Positions 11,505 to 23,429 of a DNA stretch of 64,000 nucleotides are shown here, piece after piece. The DNA lies in assembly GCF_004337985.1 (NCBI RefSeq), contig NC_043742.1, positions 5,966,983 through 6,030,982 on the forward strand, in the 5' to 3' direction. How positions within the stretch are numbered: position 1 is the first letter of the stretch; every line of letters starts with the position of its first letter. Source of the stretch: Pyricularia pennisetigena (taxonomy: Eukaryota > Ascomycota > Sordariomycetes > Magnaporthales > Pyriculariaceae). The position numbers and the translations under genes are program-made. The notes below the pieces were generated by a model. The model worked only from the letters and a program-made list of their open reading frames with translations. It made no database searches and had not been told where the DNA came from.

Positions 11505-12511
11505 GATACACGGTATCGTATTAGAACGCTGGCCTGCCCGCCCACCCAATTTCTCCTTGTTCCGCTCGACACCAGGTGCCAATCGTTAATTGATTTGCTG
11601 CCTGGATTTCAAGGCCGACAATTCCATCCCGAAAAAAAATCCACCTTGACTTTGATCCAGACTTCGAGACCGCGCGCCGTCGCATCGCGTCGTCCGAGTC
11701 ATCTTTTAAGAATTCGACTTAATCAGCATCGACTGGCTTCTCTGAGCGGCGTTGCAATCTTTTTTTTTTATTCATCTTATTTTCAACGTTCGTGGTGGTC
11801 GTGGGAGTCGGGCCATCTTTTTGCGACAGACCCAGTCTGGCTTTGATTGTCTCTGCACTGACTGCACTGCATTTCACTTGCACTTGAACTTGGCTTGGTG
11901 TCACTCTGGGGCTCCACCTCACTCGCCTTGTTTGGGCCAGTCAAAGTCAAGTCTCGAATCAAAAGCGTGCGTGCCTTGCACGAGCAAGCAAAAGCCTCCA
12001 GAAAGTCCTCTTACTTTCCTGGTTGGGCAACAAACGTCCACAAAATCAGTCTCCGTTGGCCACACTCAACGGCTGGCTGGCTTGCTGGCTGAGTTGACTG
12101 ATTTGTGCTTGGCCCTCTTCTCGATACTTGTGAGTGACTTGCCCAAGACATTATATCCCATCCCATACGCCAATTCCACATCAATTATTTTTTGTCGTAA
12201 TTTTTGTTTTTCCTTCTTTCGAATGTTTCTTTTGATGCCTTTTTTGGGTTGTTTTCTTTTTTTTTCTTTTTCATCTCAGTTCATTCATACATACAAACAA
12301 ACAAACACCTGCACCAAATAAACCAACTTGTTTCTCACTTCCATCTCATTATTCCCATTTTGGCGCATGCACTTGACACACTCTGGCCCATTGATAACAT
12401 GCTAACCAGGCTCGGCTTCCGAATGACAGTACTTGTCACATTTTGATAGAAGTGACATGAGCTCTTCATTTTAACAAAGCCATCCTACGAAACCCTTGAC
12501 ATGAAGAACAA
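11505..12511 (+). promoter_or_regulatory. Putative long MOT1 5' leader with an intron
   Basis: The + strand has no ATG from 11505 to 12222. A strong donor-like GTGAGT lies at 12130-12135. After it come a T-rich stretch and several ATGs (for example 12223), which an intron would remove. AG sites preceded by branch-like sequence occur further on, such as GCTAACCAG near 12402-12410, but that branch is very close to its AG. Short upstream frames remain just before the start, including an out-of-frame ATG at 12501 that overlaps the MOT1 initiation codon. Inferred from composition and splice-like motifs. Confidence 0.35.
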
Positions 12512-15500
12512 ATGGCTTCCAGGTCAGTTCCAACTCCAATACCACCCAAAGCAATTACTTTTTTTTTCTGCGGTTTAGTAGCATGGCTAACGATATGCAT
12601 ACAGACTTGACCGTCTCGTCACGTGAGTAAACCACAGCATGTATCCCATTTGAATGGCGTTGCCTGTCATCCTCTTCACGGGAGGTGTTGCTAACTGTTT
12701 TAACCAGAATCCTTGAGACCGGGAGTACCCGGCTGATTCGGGATACTGCTGTGAATCAACTAGCCGACTGGCAAAAACAGCATCCAGATGAGCTTTACAA
12801 TCTGTTGTCGCGAGTCGTCCCATATCTCCACCACAAGGACTGGGAAACTCGGAGCACCGCAGCCAAGGCCCTGGGCAAGATTTTAGAGAATGCACAAGCA
12901 TATGACCCCAACGAAGATGAAGAGCCTTTGCCGGGGAAGAAGGAAGATGGGCCAAATGAGGCTCATGTGGTTAAGAAAGAGGAGCAGGCGGACGATACCC
13001 CCAAGTCTCATTTACTACGTCTGAAGAACCTTCCGGTCGACGATATCATCAGATTCGGCCGCGAGCTGCTAAGGGGTGGTACCGTCGACTACGCACTGGC
13101 AGCCCTAGAACCCCAAGCCCGTCTCGCACATCAAAAAAAGACACTTCCTGGTCGATTGGGACTGGCTGGTCGAAGAGTTACAGATGAGGAACTAAGCGTT
13201 CCGGTTGACAGCATCATGAGCCCCATGACCCCCATGGACACTCCGGCGAATGGTTGTGGGAAGCCCGATAGCAATGGATTCACTGGCGGGGGTCCTTCTG
13301 CCGAAGCAAGCGGTCTGAGCTCAAGGCAACTTAACGTTCTCAAGCGGAAGCGCAAACGTGAGGCTCAGAAGGCTGCCCAGGGCAAGGGCGGCTTCGGAGA
13401 CTTGTCACTACGACGTAGTGCGACTGGTGGATCTGAGGGTTTCGCCAACGATGAGACTCCAGCAGAGGACACCAAGAAGAACGGCAAGATGAACGACTAT
13501 TTCAGCTTGGATCGACCGGAAGATGTGGACGAGGACACGAAAGTGATTTCAGAGTTCAAAGGCCCAGTCATCCCAATCAAGACCGAGATCGAATCTAGCG
13601 AGACGGTCGAAGGTGCCGAGTGGCCGTTTGAGCGGCTGTGTGATTTCCTCAAGATCGACCTCTTCGACCCATCTTGGGAAACGCGCCACGGTGCTGCTAT
13701 GGGTCTGCGAGAGATCATACGAACTCACGGCCGAGGTGCGGGACGAATGAGCGGCAAAAGTCGCCAGGAGAACGATGAACTCAACAGGAGATGGCTCGAC
13801 GATGCAGCATGCCGTCTGTGCTGTGTGCTCATGCTGGACAGGTTCACCGACTACAGCTCAGATACTTCGGTCGCGCCGATTCGCGAGACGGTTGGCCAAA
13901 CTTTGGGATCAGTTCTGTTCCATTTTCCCCCAGAGTCGGTCTACGACATATATAAAATCCTCTACCGCATGGTTATGCAAGAAGACCTGCAGCTCGAGCG
14001 AAACGTCTGGGCCATATGCCATGGTGGCATGGTTGGTCTCAGATATGTAGTAGCAGTTAGGAAGGACCTACTGCTCAAGGATGGCGACATGATTGATGGC
14101 GTTGCCCGCGCAGTCATGAAAGGACTGGGCGATCAGGATGACGACGTTCGAGCCGTCAGTGCTGCAACCCTGATCCCCATGGCCAAAGAATTTGTCACTA
14201 TGAGACCGGGCTCGCTGGATAGGCTCATATACATCCTTTGGGAGTCGCTCTCTAGCCTAGGTGATGACCTGAGTGCTTCTACCGGAAAGATTATGGATCT
14301 GCTCGCCATATTGTGCAGTTTCCCCGAGGTATTGAGCGCAATGAAGGCATCGGCCTTGCAAGATGAGGAAAGGTCATTCACTCTTCTGGTTCCTCGGCTG
14401 TACCCCTTCCTTCGACATACCATTACTTCGGTCCGTCTTGCTGTCCTAAAGGCTCTCATGACTTTCGCCAACCTTGGAGGGGAAACGTCACAGGGCTGGC
14501 TCAACGGCAGGATCCTGCGTTTGGTGTTCCAGAATATACTGGTTGAGAAGGACGTGGACACGTTGAACAAGTCTATCGAGCTGTGGGAAGCCCTGGTTAG
14601 ATGCCTGGCGGCCAAGGACCCCAGAACTCTAGCGATGGAGTTTGCTTCGCACCTGGAGGATCTCATGCAATTGACACTCCACCCGATTGGTGTTTCCAGA
14701 AATCCAATTCCCATGAACGCAACCCTGTTCCTGAAGCCATCCGGAGGCACGTACACGGTTTCGGGCATGCCCACACCTGCGCCGCGGAGACCTAGTCCGC
14801 CTGAGAGCGGCGAGAGGTCCGCAAAGCGCCGGAGAAAGTCTACCAAAGTGGACGAGCCACCAGTCTCGACCAACACCCATGATGTTGACGGTGCTATGAT
14901 GCAAGGAGATGTCGACTTGGTGGGTGTTGAGGTTCTCGTCCGCTCCAGGATATCGGCCGCAAAGGCCATGGGCTTGATCATGGCCCTCGTGCCGCAATCT
15001 GAGGTTGCAGTGTTCGATGCGTTGTTACAGCACGGTTTCACGTCTCCGTACTCGACGACGCAATTGACCACTTGTATGGTTATCGACGAGTACGCAAAGA
15101 ACTGCGAGAACCCCGCGCAGGCGATGCGCTTCGAACCAGCTCTCACGCAAATAATCCTTTCGGAGCGCCCAGCACAGTACAGGGATCTCGTCAGTTATAT
15201 TGCACGGGTACGATCCCAGTGTCAGCAACTGATCAACCTCTTCCGTGACCATGGTAAGGTTGCCAGCAACAAGCTGCCGATTCTTGCTGTTGTTGTGCAG
15301 GGAGAGGCTGAAGCTGGCCCTGGAGCATTCTCCATAGCCAATGCTGAAAAGGTGGTTGGGGAGGACTTTGACAAGCTTAAGAAGGCTATGGGCCCGGGCC
15401 AACGTCTAATTGCCCTGCCACAGCTCACAGAGGCACGGGAACTCGCGTTGAAGGCGATACAAGATGTCAAAGTTGCGAAAGACCTGCGAGACATCCGAAT

Positions 15501-18360
15501 CAAGGCCGCAGCCGGTTGTGCACTGGTGGCTTTGCGGGCTTTGCCAAAGAAGCCTAGTCCGCTCATCAAGTCCATCATGGATTCGCTCAAGACCGAAGAA
15601 AACCAAGAACTTCAGAGTCGCTCGTCACATACCATCGCCAGGTTGATTCAGTTCTTCACGGATAGTGGCCGTCGTGGGCCCGCGGACAAGGTAGTCTCCA
15701 ACCTGGTCAAGTTCTCATGTGTGGAGGTGGCTGAGACGCCCGAGTTCTCAAACCATGCTACCAAGACGAATGTCGTTCTATCGATGCAAAAGGAGGAGGA
15801 CAGAGTTGATCATGCCGATGCTGCGAAATTTGCTCGTGAGGCAAAGGCGGCAAGAATCACTCGTCGTGGTGCTAAAGAGGCCCTGGAGATCCTGGCAAAG
15901 ACATTCGGCCCCAACCTGCTCGAAGCTGTGCCAAGCTTACGGACTTTCATGGAGGAGTCCCTCGTCAGGGCCTTCTCGGGAGAGCTGCCTGCCGAGGCCA
16001 AAGATCCAGAGCAGACGTTTGGTCAGGAGATTGTAGATGCCATGTCGGTTATCCGGACCATGTGCCCTACCATGGACGTGGCCCTCCGGCCCTTTATCAT
16101 GCAGATGGTACCGCTTGTTATCAAGGCTCTGCATTCGGAGTTGTCAGTCTTCCGCTACATGGCCGCCAAGTGTATGGCTACTATTTGCAGTGTTGTCACG
16201 GTCGAAGGCATGACTGCATTGGTAGAAAAGGTCTTGCCATCCATCAGCAACCCTGTCGACCTCCACTTCCGCCAGGGCGCTATCGAGGTCATTTACCACC
16301 TGATTGCCGTCATGGGCGACGCAATCCTGCCATATGTTATTTTCCTCATCGTCCCTGTACTTGGCCGTATGAGCGATTCAGACAACGACATTAGGCTCAT
16401 AGCCACGACGTCCTTTGCCACACTGGTCAAGCTTGTGCCGCTAGAAGCAGGAATTCCGGACCCGCCAGGCTTGTCTGAGGAGTTGCTCAAGGGCCGAGAC
16501 CGCGAGAGAACTTTTATCGCCCAACTACTTGATCCGAAGAAGGTCGAGCCATTTAATATTCCAGTGGCAATCAAGGCCGAGTTGCGCTCTTATCAGCAAG
16601 AGGGAGTCAACTGGCTGCACTTCCTGAACAAGTACCACCTGCATGGCATTCTCTGTGACGACATGGGTCTCGGCAAGACACTCCAGACTATCTGCATCGT
16701 AGCGAGCGACCACCACCAGCGGGCTGAAGAGTTTGCAAAGACGGGAGCACCCGACGTCAGGAGGCTTCCGTCTCTGATTGTCTGCCCTCCTACTCTGTCG
16801 GGCCACTGGCAGCAGGAGATCAAGACTTATGCGCCGTTTCTAAGCGTGACTGCCTACGTCGGTCCTCCGACTGAGAGAAAGGTGCACCGCGACTCGCTCG
16901 ACAAGGCTGACATTGTGATTACGTCTTACGACGTATGCCGAAATGACATCGATGTCATTGACAAGTACAACTGGAACTATGTCGTACTGGACGAGGGACA
17001 CCTTATCAAAAATCCCAAGGCCAAGACCTCAATCGCTGTCAAGCGACTGATGAGCAATCACCGCTTGATCCTCACTGGCACTCCCATTCAAAACAACGTC
17101 TTGGAGCTGTGGTCACTCTTTGACTTCTTGATGCCTGGTTTCCTTGGTGCCGAAAAGGTGTTCCTGGATCGCTTTGCCAAACCCATTGCCGCCAGTCGTT
17201 TCAGCAAGGCGTCGTCCAAGGAGCAAGAGGCAGGTGCCCTGGCCATCGAGGCACTGCACAAGCAGGTGCTGCCATTCCTCCTGCGGCGCTTGAAGGAGGA
17301 GGTGCTCAACGATCTCCCGCCCAAGATTCTGCAGAACTACTACTGTGACTTGAGTGATCTGCAGAAGAAGCTATTCGAGGACTTCACCAAGAAAGAGGCC
17401 AAGAAGATTACTGAGCAGGCAGGCCGCGAAGACAAGGAGGCCAAGCAGCACATTTTCCAGGCGCTCCAGTACATGAGGAAGCTCTGCAACTCGCCAGCCT
17501 TGGTGATGAAGCCCGGCCACAAGCTTTACGACGACACGCAGCGCATCCTCGCCAAGCAAGGGACAAGCCTGGAGGATCCTGTGCACGCTCCCAAACTGAC
17601 GGCTCTGAGGGATCTTTTGGTGGACTGCGGTATCGGAGTTGAAGGCACAGATTCTAACGACCCGCTGTACCAGCCCATCAAGCCACACAGAGCCCTGATC
17701 TTCTGTCAGATGAAGGAGATGCTGGACATGGTGCAAAACACGGTGCTCAAGAAGCTGTTGCCGTCTGTTTCATTCCTGCGACTGGATGGTGGTGTCGAGG
17801 CCAACAAACGACAGGACATTGTCAACAAGTTCAACAGCGATCCCTCGTTTGACGTTCTTCTGCTCACAACCAGTGTGGGTGGTCTTGGTCTCAACCTTAC
17901 GGGTGCCGACACAGTCATCTTTGTGGAGCACGACTGGAACCCGCAGAGAGATTTGCAAGCCATGGACCGCGCTCACCGTATAGGACAGAAAAAGGTTGTC
18001 AACGTGTACCGTCTCATTACCAGGGCAACTTTGGAGGAAAAGATTTTGAGTCTGCAGCGGTTCAAGATCGACGTGGCATCGACGGTAGTCAACCAACAAA
18101 ACGCAGGCCTCGCCACCATGGACACGGACCAAATCCTAGACTTGTTTAGTCTCGGTGACACGGGCCCCGGCATGATTACGGACAAGCCTGAGGGCGGTGG
18201 CTTGGATGGTCGGGAGGAGGACATGGTTGACGTCGAAACCGGCGATGTCAGGCAACCGGGTAAGAAAGCGCCTTGGCTTGAGGACCTGGGCGAACTTTGG
18301 GATAATCGGCAGTACGAGGAGAGCTTTGATCTTGATGGCTTCCTCAAGACGATGCAATAA
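12512..18360 (+). CDS. MOT1: TBP-removing Snf2-family ATPase Mot1 (BTAF1)
   Basis: Three exons: 12512-12522 (11 nt), 12605-12622 (18 nt) and 12708-18360, giving 1893 residues. The two tiny exons encode the start MASRLDRLVT, which joins in frame to ILETGSTRLIRD and matches the beginning of yeast Mot1; both introns are GT-AG (82 and 85 nt). Family role: it grips TBP through an N-terminal HEAT-repeat arch and uses ATP to strip TBP from DNA, redistributing transcription. Visible features: HEAT-like helices over about residues 1-1250 with a charged, disordered insert at about 165-290. The C-terminal Snf2 motor has Walker A DDMGLGKT (1327-1334), DEGH box (1438-1441) and the DRAHRIGQ motif VI. A GTG at 12685 also opens the main frame, but it is intronic and not a true start. 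Highly confident in identity; the exon-1 call rests on homology. Confidence 0.95.
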
Positions 18361-18794
18361 TCAGATGGCTCTGAGACCATGCACAACTCTTTGAATGGTG
18401 ATGTGTCTCTTTTTTTTTTTTTTTTTTCCTTCATACTGTACTTTGGGAATTGGCACGGCGTAGGGGGCGCGGCGTGGAAACATGGGGTTTTCAATTTATT
18501 TCTTTTGGTTGTACTCTTTGCTATCATTGATTGCATTGGATTTGAGACTAGGGAAAGTCATTCGAGAAGGGAAGCTGGATAGGTGTAGCTCTCATCCCAC
18601 CACCATCACCAATAGGCAGCCCGTGGTTGATGGCCGACCACGGTCTGGGCGGACAAGCCCAGCGCGTGCTACCATTACCACTACCAACCAACTCTTTATT
18701 GCAGTCTCTGGCCTGGGGGCGGAGCCTACCCCAAGACTCTCGTCATTAGTTGCGCATGTAATATAACATCAATACTCAAAGCGAAAGCTTCTCT

Positions 18795-18797
<3 letters not shown>

Positions 18798-18864
<67 letters not shown>
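18798..18864. repeat. (TC)n microsatellite, about 33 units
   Basis: An essentially uninterrupted TC dinucleotide repeat of about 67 bp, ending about 450 bp upstream of the CDC37 start. Length is expected to vary between isolates and to be prone to assembly error. Confidence 0.97.
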
Positions 18865-18867
<3 letters not shown>

Positions 18868-19070
18868 ATCTGTGAATAGCGATTTGAGATACTGTTGGCT
18901 ACACGCTCAGGGCAGGCGCCCAGTTCCAAACCCCCAAGTCTGCTAGGTGAAAAGCCACCTCATGATGCAATCGCGAATTTACGTGGTCAGGAGGCCCCAC
19001 CTCTGGACCTCAGAATGACCCCGCACGCTGCTCTGCTTGGAGCTTCCCAATTGGAAGATGAGGCTGGACT

Positions 19071-19080
19071 AGAACATTCC
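19071..19080. promoter_or_regulatory. Candidate heat-shock element before CDC37
   Basis: AGAACATTCC matches two inverted nGAAn units with the correct 2-nt spacing. It lies 232 bp upstream of the start of an Hsp90 co-chaperone. Just upstream, CTTCCCAATTGGAAG (19043-19057) is a near-perfect palindrome with TTC/GAA ends but wrong spacing. Only two adjacent units are present, and a strong element usually has three or more. Confidence 0.25.
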
Positions 19081-19311
19081 ACTTACACACCCCTCCTACC
19101 AACGGTATCTAATATTTCATCAGCCTTCCATTCGAGTGGAACACGATAGCTCATTGAGAATTACCAAAGACAGAGGAGGGACTTGATCATCATCGGCAAC
19201 CGTATATACATCTATCCCCTCGCAAAATTGTGACGCTTTGCTGGCAGTCTTTGGACGGTTGACGCCCTTTTCCCGCATCTTTTCGATAATCCTCAGACCA
19301 CCATAGCCAAA

Positions 19312-20975
19312 ATGCCGCTCGATTACAGTAAATGGGTGAGTTGCAACCGGATGAACAGGAAGCCTGTTCCCCCTCAGCATACACTGACACAATGGACAAA
19401 AAAAAACACAGGACGCACTGGAGCTCAGCGACGACTCGGACATCGAGGTGCACCCCAACGTCGACAAGCGGTCTTTCATCCGTGCCAAGCAGAACCAGAT
19501 CCACATGGAGCGGGCGCAACGCAAGCAGCAGATAGAGACGCTCAAGTACGAACGCATCGTCAACGACGGCCTCCTGAAGCGCATCAGCGCCCTGCTGGCG
19601 TCGCTCCGGGCGCACGCGGCCGACGCGGCCAGCGGCGCCAAGAACCCCGCCGAGGTGGCGTTCCAGGCCGTCATGGAGTCGGCGCAGGGCACTAGGGCCG
19701 AGGACGACCGTCCCCCGAAGCGGCCAGAGGGCGTCCACGGCAGCGAGGAGGAGCTGCCGACGTACACAAAGATGATGGCGACGCTGCTGGACCAGGTCAA
19801 CAAGGCCATGGAGGAGAAGAAGGTCACGCAGGAGGAGAGGTACGGCGCCATGACGGCCGAGATCGAGGAGCACCTCAAAAAGGTGCAGGATCTGCAGAGG
19901 GACCTGGAGAAGAAGCTGGCGGAGCTCGAGAAGGAGGAGAAGAGCAAGATCACCAGCGAGAGCATCCACACGGGGTTCGACACGTCGCACGTCAACAAGG
20001 CCAAGGCCGCCGATACCTCCAAGGCCTCTTCGAGCAGCCAGCCGGAGCTGCTGAATCCAAACTTCAACAAGTTGAACGCCGGCAAGGAAAACACGGCCCC
20101 GGGCGGCGGATCTCTGGAGGAAGACGACGACGAGATGGAGGCGTCCCCCGCGGCGAGGGAGTTTGCCAAGATCAAGCAGGGCGACTACCTCGCCTCGCAA
20201 CAGTTCCTGACGTCACACCCGCAACTTTTGGCATCTGAGAAAGAGACGGATGGGCTTCTGGTCCTTGCATTCGACGCTCAGCTGCAGAACCACGACGAGG
20301 AGGCCAGGAGGTACGTGCACCAGGCACTGCTGCTGCAGTACTGCCGCGCCCTGGGCCGGGACGGAGTGCAGCTCTTCTTCAAGCGGGTGACGACAAAGGG
20401 TCACCAGGCGCAGGACATATTCTTCAAGGACGTTCAGGAGACGTACGGCAAGATCAAGAACCGCGCTGCTGAGATCAACGCGCAGAGGGCTAGGGACGCG
20501 GCTGAGGGCAAGCCTGACGGTGTCGAACAGATTCAGCTGCAAGCCGTCGAGCCCGGCACTGTCATCAACATTCGCGTGCCGGAGAAGGACAGCTCTGACC
20601 CGGAGGAGCAGGCAGCCAGGGCCATCTTTGACGGCTTCAGTCCCGAGATGAAGGCCGCGCTAGAGACGGGGAGTCTAGAGAAGGTCAACAAGGTGCTGGG
20701 TGAGATGGATGTGGCCGAGGCTGAGGAGCTGGTGGGCAAGTTCTCTGAGGTAAAGTTCCCTCCCCGCCTGGGATATCCTAGCTTGGATGACAAGTATGAC
20801 GTGCTTCGTTAGAGGATTATGCTAACATGTTGGTTGCTTTTTTCCCTTTTTTCAGGCTGGTGTGCTCAGCGTCGAGGAGCAGATCATTGATACTACGACA
20901 GAGGAGGGCAAGGCGCAACTCAAGGAGATTGAGAGGAAAGGTGCCGAGTCGCAGTTTGCAGATGACCCGGAGTAG
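19312..20975 (+). CDS. CDC37: Hsp90 co-chaperone Cdc37
   Basis: Three exons: 19312-19335, 19412-20749 and 20856-20975, giving 493 residues. Family role: a cytosolic adaptor that recruits protein kinases to Hsp90 and stabilises them. The first exon encodes only MPLDYSKW, the conserved Cdc37 start, and joins to DALELSDDSD. This leaves Ser14 in an acidic context matching the casein-kinase-2 site needed for Cdc37 activity in other species. A charged N-terminal coiled coil (about 30-190) is followed by the Hsp90-binding region (roughly 240-400) and a helical C-terminal domain. The second intron (106 nt) has a clear TTTTTTCAG acceptor. Reading through it instead gives 21 extra codons and a stop at 20812. 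Identity very confident; C-terminal exon well supported by frame and by its acidic, helical composition. Confidence 0.94.
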
Positions 20976-21272
20976 TTTCAGTTTGTTGCTACCTGCCTCA
21001 TGCTTGTAGATGCTACCGCGACGTAATGAGGTAGATCCAGATAGTTGATGATGCATTGCTATGGCGTTGGGTTCGGGCTTCTGAGTGGGGTATATGTGCA
21101 TCATGGATATTCTAATTCTAGATGGCTAATTGGCACAAAAGTCAAGATACGAGCGATCAATCCGACTAGGCAACAAAAGTATTTAGAGTGTACAGTTGTC
21201 GTTCTTTTTTAACATTGCTTATTGAGGAAATAGAGCACTACCTTGGGTTGTTTCAAGGATCGGATTTATTTT

Positions 21273-21292
21273 GGGGGCGGGGGGGGGGGGGG
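21273..21292 (+). repeat. G-run with G-quadruplex potential
   Basis: Five G, one C, then fourteen G on the + strand. It could fold as a quadruplex and is a likely sequencing-error site. Confidence 0.9.
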
Positions 21293-21408
21293 TAAGCGTA
21301 CAGGGAAAGCCAGCCGAATTACGAGGGATATGTAGAATAGCAGCAGCCTTTGCTTCCCTTTGCAGCCTAATTATACGTTGTGACACTGCGCGTAATGTTC
21401 CGAAGGTA

Positions 21409-21467
21409 CAGGCAGGCAGGCAGGCAGGCAAATTGAGATGCGGTGTGTGTGTGTGTGTGTGTGTGTG
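21409..21467. repeat. CAGG and GT microsatellites
   Basis: About five and a half CAGG units (21409-21430) are followed 13 bp later by a 25-bp GT repeat (21443-21467). Simple-sequence DNA between genes. Confidence 0.95.
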
Positions 21468-22924
21468 ACGGATCTGAAGATCCTAATGCTGTGCCGTTGG
21501 CTAAAAATAGTATCCTGGCCCATGCCGGCAACTTTCTACCAAACATGAGAAAGAAGCCTGTGGGCATCACGTAACCCACCGAGGAAATATGGTTGTTGTG
21601 TTGTATCAGAATCAAGAATGCCAACTTCTCCTCCCGCTTTCCGTACTTTTTAGCATAATGGCTCCAGTATGCTCATCCGCAAAAGTTTATACCTCTGATT
21701 TACATAGTCTAGAGTCAACTTACTCTACGTACGGCATGATTTTTGGCTGTTTGAATGGAGGGGGGGCCACGCGGACTTTGCTTCTCGTGATTCTCTACCA
21801 CACCCCCGTTCAAAGCAAAGCAAAAGCATATGCAAGTTGGGTTCGTCTCTTTTTTTTTTCTTGGGTTGCCATTTTGGCGCCGACTCTAGCGTCTGGGGCT
21901 GTCTTCTTTTTTTTTTTTCTTTTTTTCTTTTCTTTCTTGGTGTTGTTCTTGTCTCGCTTTGAAAAAGGCTGCCTTTCCCGCGGCAGTGTGTGATGATCCT
22001 TCTTTAATTTCATGTAACATGGCCCGGCAGCCAGCCCCCCGCAAAACCCACCCGTTGGATCGCCAACAAAGAACACCAGGTGACAGAGTTGCTTGCTGTG
22101 TTGGCCGGGTTTTGTGTGGCTGTAGTTTTGTATGCAACGGTAGAGAAAGACTTGATATGAGTTCGTCATTCAAAAGCATAAAAAATAGAAAAGAAAAAAA
22201 AAAATGCAAGCAACAATAAATATCCCCGTTCGCATGATGGTTCTTCTCTTGCCGTCGCTGTATGGTAGATGGGTGGTAAAATTCAGCCACTGCCCACGTA
22301 AGCGTCCAACAACGAACGCGTCCCTGCATTGCCCAAATGTTTGTGCGGCGTGGGCAGTGTTCACAAAAATAAAATAAAATAAAAATGTCCTAGACTTCGC
22401 ATAAGGCGACAGTCCGTCCGATGACTTGATTCGCCCTGGTGGGAAGTGAGTGGGCGGCGGACACAAAGTATAGGACCTAGTCGGTAGGCATCTGTAACCT
22501 CGCATTAGGTGCCTACTATCAATCCAGCTAGACCGATGTCTCGGGGAGGCTGACGGCGGGCTGGAAACTAAAAAGGACCTTGAGGCGCGAATTTTGGTAG
22601 GGGCGGGGGGGCGGAGACCAGTGAGTGCTCAGGCTGCCGTGATTGGCGCTCTAGCTGGGTGGGGGTGGGCTTGCACCGTAGCATGGGTTCCCCCCCTGTC
22701 CATCTACCGAGAAAATACTATAGTATATGATAGAGGGAGGGAGGCCAAGGGGACCCTACCCCCTGATGATCCGAAAAGATGCTGTCAAGTTTGAGATACC
22801 GTCCTTGGTGGTTTGAGGACACCCCCACATTCAAGGTAAGGTACACTACCCCCGGGGGGGTCATTTACCAACATGTTCACGGTTCAAACCTGAAGGTGTG
22901 GGTAATAAGGACCTGATCGTTACA

Positions 22925-22926
<2 letters not shown>

Positions 22927-22955
<29 letters not shown>
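22927..22955. repeat. T29 homopolymer
   Basis: Uninterrupted 29 T on the + strand, about 475 bp upstream of the phosphodiesterase start. Confidence 0.95.
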
Positions 22956-23429
22956 GACGTAAGGGTACTGTAGTATGTGGCTTGGTCCTCTCTTGTTGTA
23001 TTCGTCTCTTCATTTCTTCCCACTTTCCCCTTGTGATCTCCACAAACATCTGCTCGTCTCTTTTTTTTTTTTTTTGTGCCCTTTCCGCATTGGTCTCTTC
23101 TCTTTCTTGCATTTTTCACCCTTGTTTGGTCTTTTTTGTATTATTTTATACTTTCCTGCCCTTCTCGCTGCTTATTCCGTCGTTCAGTTTCTGTCATACT
23201 TTGTTGTAACGTTTCCGCCCGGTGCCCGTTCCGAGGTTTGAAACCATCCAAAAGACAAAACGATTCATATATATTAGGGGAGGAAAAAAAAAAAAGCCGG
23301 CCTTTTCTCGCCTGTCGCCTACAAACAAACAAAAGAATATTATTATCACCAGCTTGACTCAGGAAGTAAATACTTTGAAAAAAAAAAGAAAAGAAAAGTA
23401 AAAACAACAAAAAAAAGAGGTACGGCAGT

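Larger units (their letters stand above)
18361..19311. other. MOT1-CDC37 spacer and CDC37 promoter
   Basis: Holds the MOT1 3' end, a T18 tract (18410-18427), a long TC microsatellite and the CDC37 promoter. No additional gene was found. Confidence 0.65.
20976..23429. other. CDC37-phosphodiesterase intergenic region
   Basis: No gene is supported. It holds a G-rich run (21273-21292), a CAGG tetranucleotide array (21409-21430) and a GT repeat (21443-21467). It also has G-rich patches around 22600-22670 and T tracts of 29 (22927-22955) and 15 (23061-23075). The last 450 bp before 23430 is pyrimidine-rich and then A-rich with no ATG on the + strand, so it is probably the leader of the next gene. 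Confidence 0.6.

Noticed and set aside
12685..12707. GTG-initiated start for MOT1
   Set aside because: Non-ATG, lies in intron 2, and conserved N-terminal residues are encoded by the upstream micro-exons.
14133..15146. 337-codon minus-strand open frame
   Set aside because: Antisense to MOT1, whose protein is conserved through this region.
19120..20175. 351-codon minus-strand open frame
   Set aside because: Antisense to CDC37; Leu/Ser-rich translation typical of a shadow frame.
22879..22891. GGTTCAAACC, resembling a tRNA B box
   Set aside because: No matching A box or cloverleaf stems upstream; not a tRNA gene.
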